From Candidatus Kaiserbacteria bacterium (GTDB taxonomy: Bacteria > Patescibacteria > Paceibacteria > UBA9973 > UBA2103): a stretch of DNA of 64,000 bases. The number at the start of each line of letters is the position of its first letter. Position 1 is the stretch's first letter. The notes under the pieces were generated by a model, which saw nothing but the letters and a program-made list of their open reading frames with translations, had not been told where the DNA came from and searched no databases. The position numbers and the translations under genes were made by a program. Positions 60,379 to 64,000 of this stretch are shown here, piece after piece. Location: NCBI GenBank assembly GCA_016182485.1, contig JACPGH010000005.1:1-64000 (forward strand), written 5' to 3'.

Positions 60379-60410
60379 AAATGGCTTATATGCTGAATGT
60401 AAGCCATTTT
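60379..60410. repeat. 10-bp inverted repeat over a short ORF start
   Basis: AAATGGCTTA (60379-60388) pairs with TAAGCCATTT (60400-60409), followed by T. It resembles a terminator but covers the start codon of the 23-codon ORF at 60381, so it may instead mask the ribosome site. Confidence 0.7.
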
Positions 60411-60452
60411 TGTATTCAGGCTGATCCGCCGAAAGACCCCGAGCGCCTATAA
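60381..60452 (+). CDS. 23-codon ORF, probable true N-terminus of the M23 gene
   Basis: ATG at 60381 follows CGGAGG (60365-60370) by ten bases and runs MAYMLNVSHFCIQADPP... to TAA at 60450. The M23 peptidase frame opens at 60425, inside this ORF. A one-base shift between 60425 and 60449 would join the two. Either a leader peptide, a programmed frameshift or a sequence error. Confidence 0.5.
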   Translation: MAYMLNVSHFCIQADPPKDPERL

Positions 60453-60454
60453 AT

Positions 60455-61525
60455 CTGAAACCAAAATCTTACGGGCGATTCTCGCCGCAAAGCAGGCTCG
60501 CATGGCAACTCGTCGCCGGGCTGGCGATTATCGCTATCGTAATAGCGCCCAAGCATGCGGGCGCTTTCTGGCCGTTCTCTACCCGAGTGGATGCCGCGGC
60601 GAGCGCGCTCGTGCCGAGCGCCTCGACTCCGGCCTTGGTCGCCTCGACGAACCGCGACCCGAACGTGAGCATGCCGATCGCGCTCGCGACTTCAGGCAAC
60701 ACGGCGCTCCTCCCCTTCAGCGGCCCCGCCGGCACCTTGAGCGACGTGGCGAGCGCGCCTCCTCCCGATCGCATTTCGATATACGTAGTGCGTCCGGGCG
60801 ACACGCTTTCTGAGATCGCCGACATGTTCGGCGTGTCGGTCAATACCATCAAATGGGCGAATGACTTAAAGAGCGCGGGCGCCGTGCACCCGGGCGATAC
60901 GCTTCTCATCCTGCCTATTTCCGGCGTTCAGCGCACCGTCGCGAAAGGAGATACTTTGAAATCCATCGCCAAAAAATACAATGCGGACGCGGAAGAAATC
61001 GCCCGATTCAACGGACTCGACCCCGCTCTCCCGCTTGCGATCGGCTCGACAGTCATAATACCTGGCGGCGAAGTAGCGCCTGCGCCTGCTCCCGTAAGGC
61101 CTGAAGGCAGTAACCTTGCCGCCAGAGGCGGCGGAGCAATACAATCCGGCTACTTTAGCAATCCCATCCCGGGCGCCGTAGTTACGCAGGGGCTGCACGG
61201 CTGGAACGGCGTAGACTTCGGCGCTCCGCGCGGCACGCCTATTAAGGCTGCCGCTAACGGAGTAGTCATCGTCTCTAAAAATGGCGGTTGGAACGGCGGA
61301 TATGGCAAATATGTCGTTATCACTCATGAGAACGGGACGCAGACGCTCTATTCACACAACAGCAGCAACAGCGTCAGTGTGGGACAGCCGATCGCGCAGG
61401 GCCAAGTTATCGGCTACGTCGGTTCTACCGGCGAATCGACCGGCCCGCACCTCCACTACGAAGTCCGCGGCGCGGCCAATCCTTTCCGGAACTGCTCGAT
61501 CGGCAGGGTCTGTTATGCCCAATAA
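60455..61525 (+). CDS. LysM-LysM-M23 metallopeptidase (cell-wall hydrolase), start uncertain
   Basis: The frame is open from 60425. The first standard start is GTG at 60587, but that would cut off a clear membrane segment (LAWQLVAGLAIIAIVIAP) at 60497-60550, so the true start is earlier: CTG at 60455, or via the ORF at 60381. Domains: membrane anchor, LysM 1 (YVVRPGDTLSEIADMFGVS), LysM 2 (RTVAKGDTLKSIAKKYNAD), then M23 with Zn ligands in HGWNGVDFG and GPHLHYEV. It cuts peptidoglycan crosslinks. TATAAAT lies just before 60455. Confidence 0.85.
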   Translation: MKPKSYGRFSPQSRLAWQLVAGLAIIAIVIAPKHAGAFWPFSTRVDAAASALVPSASTPALVASTNRDPNVSMPIALATSGNTALLPFSGPAGTLSDVASAPPPDRISIYVVRPGDTLSEIADMFGVSVNTIKWANDLKSAGAVHPGDTLLILPISGVQRTVAKGDTLKSIAKKYNADAEEIARFNGLDPALPLAIGSTVIIPGGEVAPAPAPVRPEGSNLAARGGGAIQSGYFSNPIPGAVVTQGLHGWNGVDFGAPRGTPIKAAANGVVIVSKNGGWNGGYGKYVVITHENGTQTLYSHNSSNSVSVGQPIAQGQVIGYVGSTGESTGPHLHYEVRGAANPFRNCSIGRVCYAQ

Positions 61526-61588
61526 AACGTACGACTAGGACGAACGCCCTCTGATTTCCTTACAGGCCGCTCTTAAATCCGAGAAAAA

Positions 61589-62059
61589 CTAGTCTTTCTT
61601 TTCAACGACCTGCCCGTTCGGAAGCCGCACGTAACCGGCTTTCATGATCATTTCTCCAACGATATCGCGCGGCGCTTCCCTTTTTAATTGCGAACCCGAC
61701 ATGCCGCCAATTTTTACCCTCTTAGCGAAGCTCGCGATGAGCCGGCTGCATTCCTCGGCAAGCGAATTTAAATGTTTAAACGTTTCAATATTTAAATATC
61801 CTATGTCAGAAGCGACATATAACTGGGCGCGCACTTCCCCGGCGGACGCCTTAGCGATGTACAAATAATTCAAGAATTCGTACTTTGTGCCGCTCTCAAA
61901 TCCTTCCGCTATGTTGGAGACGATCGATACCGATGCGCGCTGAATTTGGTCGCGGAAGCCGTTGTCTCTGCACGCTGTGAACGCTTTATAAACAAGTTTC
62001 GTGAGCTCACGCGCTTTCTTAAACATCATTAGGTCTTCAAATCTTTGTATGGTTGCCAT
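61589..62059 (-). CDS. Four-helix-bundle protein (IVS/S23-type)
   Basis: 156 residues from MATIQRFEDLMMFKKAREL. RDQIQRASVSIVSNIAEGFE and EFLNYLYIAKASAGEVRAQLYVASDIGYL are the signature of the 23S rRNA intervening-sequence protein family. Function unknown; common in CPR genomes. The segment YLNIETFKHLNSL is encoded by a TTTAAATATTGAAACGTTTA-type repeat (61768-61799) that is the same family as the tandem array just upstream of the gene. Confidence 0.88.
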   Translation of the reverse strand: MATIQRFEDLMMFKKARELTKLVYKAFTACRDNGFRDQIQRASVSIVSNIAEGFESGTKYEFLNYLYIAKASAGEVRAQLYVASDIGYLNIETFKHLNSLAEECSRLIASFAKRVKIGGMSGSQLKREAPRDIVGEMIMKAGYVRLPNGQVVEKKD

Positions 62060-62063
62060 CTTC

Positions 62064-62139
62064 AAATGTTTAAATGTTTAAATGTTTAAATGTTTAAATG
62101 TTTAAATGTTTAAATGTTTAAATGTTTAAATGTTTAAAT
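62064..62139. repeat. Tandem array of AAATGTTT (nine copies)
   Basis: Nine exact 8-bp units from 62064 to 62135, then a partial one. It fills the gap between the IVS gene and DUF2164. The 8-bp unit is likely to vary in number by slippage. Confidence 0.97.
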
Positions 62140-62151
62140 TTCTGCGAATAA

Positions 62152-62400
62152 TCAGCCCGAAAGTAGATCCAAATCCACTTCCAAATCTTCAATTTTGGTT
62201 TTAATTAGCTTTTTTGCGTCGTTAAGCGCCTTCTTGTATATATGTTCGCCCATAGATCGTAAAAAGAAATCGAGTATCTGCTCAGCGGCTACAAAGCCGA
62301 TTATTTCATCTCGTTCATTTTGAAAGAAACTGATTATCTCGTTCAAGTATGCGGTCTTGGCTTCTTTCGAAGCAAAATCGAATTTGTTTTTCTTTTCCAT
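62152..62400 (-). CDS. DUF2164-family protein
   Basis: 82 residues: KTAYLNEIISFFQNERDEIIGFVAAEQILDFFLRSMGEHIYKKALNDAKKLI and EDLEVDLDLL match DUF2164, a small helical family of unknown function. An AT-rich spacer (62401-62429) separates it from yifB. Confidence 0.9.
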   Translation of the reverse strand: MEKKNKFDFASKEAKTAYLNEIISFFQNERDEIIGFVAAEQILDFFLRSMGEHIYKKALNDAKKLIKTKIEDLEVDLDLLSG

Positions 62401-62429
62401 AATTTACATTTTTACATATTTAAATATTT

Positions 62430-64000
62430 CTACTCGAACCCGAACAGGCCGCGGGGACGATATTGGAGAGCCTCGTGTACGAATGCGGGCGTAACCGATT
62501 CGGCGCCGGCGAGGTCTGCAATAGTCCGCGCGACCCGCATAGTGCGATGGAAACTGCGCGGAGAGAGGTTCAGGCGGGAGGCCGCGGCCATAAGGGTCTC
62601 TTTCGCGGCGGCGCTCATGCCGCTTTTCTCATCGAGCTCGCGGGAGGAAAGCGCGGCATTCGTCGCTCCCCGCTTGCCTGTGCGCGCTTCCGCCTTGCGC
62701 CGGGCCCTGACAACCCTCTCCCGCACTGACTGGGACGATTCCCCGCGGGAAAGCTGCGCGAGCGTGTCATGCGGCACGAGCGGCACTTCTATCCAGAGGT
62801 CGAGGCGATCGACTATCGGGCGAGAGATCCGGCGCGCCTGCTTGGCCGCCGCGCGCATCGCTACGCGCATGTCCTCGGAGAGCGTGCTGGCCGGATTCAT
62901 CGCCGCCACTATCATGCAATCGGCCGGAAAAGTGATCGTCGCGCGAGCGCGCGAAACGGTCACCACCCGGTCTTCGAGAGGCTGGCGCAGCGCTTCGAGC
63001 GTGCGCGAATCGAATTCGGGGAACTCATCCAGGAAAAGGACGCCTTTGTGGGCGAGAGTGACCTCGCCCGCCTTCGGGAAAGCGCCGCCGCCCACGATAG
63101 CGACGTGCGAGATGGAGTGGTGCGGCGCCCGGAAAGGCGGCCAGTGCACCGCCCCGCCATCTGGAAGCAGGCCGGCGGTCGAGTGAATAGCGGTCACTTC
63201 GAGCATTTCATCATCGGAGAGGGGCGGCAGTATGCCGGCGAGCGCGCGAGCAAGCATGGTCTTCCCTGTGCCGGGCGGCCCGTAAAAGACGATATTGTGC
63301 CGGCCCGCGGCCGCGATCTCGAGCGCGCGCTTCGCGCTCTCCTGCCCTTTTATATCCGCTAGATCGAGCGCGGGCGGCGGCGTCGGCACGTTTCTCGCCC
63401 GCACGAGCCGCGGGAGCCTCTTCTCCTCCGTAAAATGCTTGATCAGATCAGCGAGCGATTCGGGCGCATGCACGGTTACCCCTTCTGCGAGCAGGGCCTC
63501 GGGAGCATTCCCCGGCGGAACGAAAATTGTTCTTACGCCCTGCCGCTTGGCGGCGAGCACCTGCGGCAGAACGCCCCGCACGGCGCGCAGCATTCCGTCG
63601 AGCGAAAGCTCCCCTATATAGAGCGCCTCTTCTGGCGGCAGGACGATATCGCTTGCGGCGGCGAGATACGCGAGCGCGAGCGCGAGATCGTAGTGCGAGC
63701 CTTCTTTCTTCAGATCGGCGGGCGAGAGCGAGAGCACGATGCGCTTATTCTGCTGTTTGGGCGGCTTGTACCCGGAGTGCCGGATCGCCGCGCTTACCCG
63801 ATCACGCGCCTCCTCGACCGCCTTGTCCGCAAGCCCGACAACGGAGAATGCGTGGAGTCCGCGAGTGAGATCGGCTTCGACTGAAACGAGTTCCGCGGAG
63901 GAACCGACCGGCTGCGCCGCGAGAGTTTTAGCGTATCCGCGCTTCGGAAGAGTTGCCTCTACTGTGCCGGGGCGTTTTTTCGATTTCGGCGCGGGAGGCA
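62430..64000 (-). CDS. YifB/ComM-family Mg-chelatase-like AAA+ ATPase, 5' end beyond window
   Basis: At least 523 codons, still open at the window edge (reads ...TLPKRGYAKTLAAQPVG near the edge). N-terminal DUF (VSVEADLTRGLHAFSVVGLADKAVEEARDRV), Walker A GPPGTGKTM, Walker B GVLFLDEFPEF, sensor FPADCMIVAAMNPAS and C-terminal LSPRSFHRTMRVARTIADL. ComM is a hexameric branch-migration helicase that aids natural transformation. The apparent start at 63737 is internal. About ten residues of extension precede the usual family start. Confidence 0.95.
   Translation of the reverse strand, partial: PPAPKSKKRPGTVEATLPKRGYAKTLAAQPVGSSAELVSVEADLTRGLHAFSVVGLADKAVEEARDRVSAAIRHSGYKPPKQQNKRIVLSLSPADLKKEGSHYDLALALAYLAAASDIVLPPEEALYIGELSLDGMLRAVRGVLPQVLAAKRQGVRTIFVPPGNAPEALLAEGVTVHAPESLADLIKHFTEEKRLPRLVRARNVPTPPPALDLADIKGQESAKRALEIAAAGRHNIVFYGPPGTGKTMLARALAGILPPLSDDEMLEVTAIHSTAGLLPDGGAVHWPPFRAPHHSISHVAIVGGGAFPKAGEVTLAHKGVLFLDEFPEFDSRTLEALRQPLEDRVVTVSRARATITFPADCMIVAAMNPASTLSEDMRVAMRAAAKQARRISRPIVDRLDLWIEVPLVPHDTLAQLSRGESSQSVRERVVRARRKAEARTGKRGATNAALSSRELDEKSGMSAAAKETLMAAASRLNLSPRSFHRTMRVARTIADLAGAESVTPAFVHEALQYRPRGLFGFE

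Noticed and set aside
60502..60813. Rightward frame starting with ATG at 60502
   Set aside because: It is out of frame with the LysM-M23 protein, is Arg/Ala rich and overlaps clear LysM coding sequence.
62064..62139. CRISPR-like array
   Set aside because: Units are 8 bp and contiguous with no spacers; it is a simple tandem repeat.
63737..64000. Start of yifB at 63737
   Set aside because: The family N-terminal domain continues in frame to the right up to the window edge, so the gene is truncated by the window rather than starting there.

Overview
The window looks like chromosomal DNA of a Patescibacteria (CPR) bacterium, most likely a Parcubacteria-type lineage. The large ribosomal protein cluster has no rpmD (L30) between rpsE and rplO, an absence known from CPR genomes. 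Several genes are of types common in that group: a four-helix-bundle (IVS) protein, DUF2164, DUF1653, short coiled-coil proteins, a VirB6-like secretion locus and LysM-M23 proteins. Many genes are compact with few-base overlaps. This assignment is inferred from gene content; no 16S rRNA is present.

Layout. 1-9.7 kb: end of a secreted Fn3-like protein, comF, tRNA-Ser, a hybrid sensor kinase, a lone response regulator, and a MacAB-like ABC exporter operon (adaptor, permease, ATPase). 9.7-12.3 kb: groES-groEL and secG. 12.3-25.7 kb: peptide-binding protein, RNase J, SemiSWEET, endonuclease III, a polymer-forming membrane protein, VKOR, msrA with a wrecked msrB, DedA, flavin reductase, PLD nuclease, a large TIG-repeat surface protein, and infC-rpmI-rplT. 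25.8-28.2 kb: DUF1653, a PaaX/Cas2-like protein and a beta-CASP RNase. 28.4-51.5 kb: the str-S10-spc ribosomal cluster, read leftward (rpsL, rpsG, fusA, tuf, rpsJ, rplC-D-W-B, rpsS through secY, adk, map, ndk). It is interrupted by at least nine non-ribosomal genes. 51.5-57.3 kb: a four-gene secretion-like operon. 57.4-64 kb: rsmA, uvrD, a LysM-M23 peptidase, an IVS-type protein, DUF2164 and the start-truncated yifB/comM.

Expression signals. About twenty genes have a -10-like hexamer (TANNNT) ending only 5-8 bases, usually 6 or 7, before the start codon and have no Shine-Dalgarno sequence, which points to leaderless mRNAs. A second class of very small genes has strong GGAGG-type ribosome sites, and several of these are followed by hairpins. 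rpsL and rpsS each have a good promoter followed by a terminator-like hairpin just before the start codon, suggesting attenuation.

The most interesting structures are these. (1) Two paralogous TM-winged-helix-Cas2/PaaX-like genes are each enclosed by a pair of about 38-bp palindrome-bounded direct repeats sharing an ACGRYCGT core; they look like self-contained cassettes or self-regulated units. (2) A toxin-antitoxin pair sits between fusA and a 47-bp exact duplicate of the fusA 3' coding region. (3) Several families of short palindromic repeats run in frame through conserved genes (rplT, rsmA, uvrD, nth, vkor, the IVS gene, the ends of rpsQ and rplV) and add short peptides. (4) The 5' end of the M23 gene seems to need a frameshift or a non-standard start. 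Coordinates of short motifs were counted by hand.
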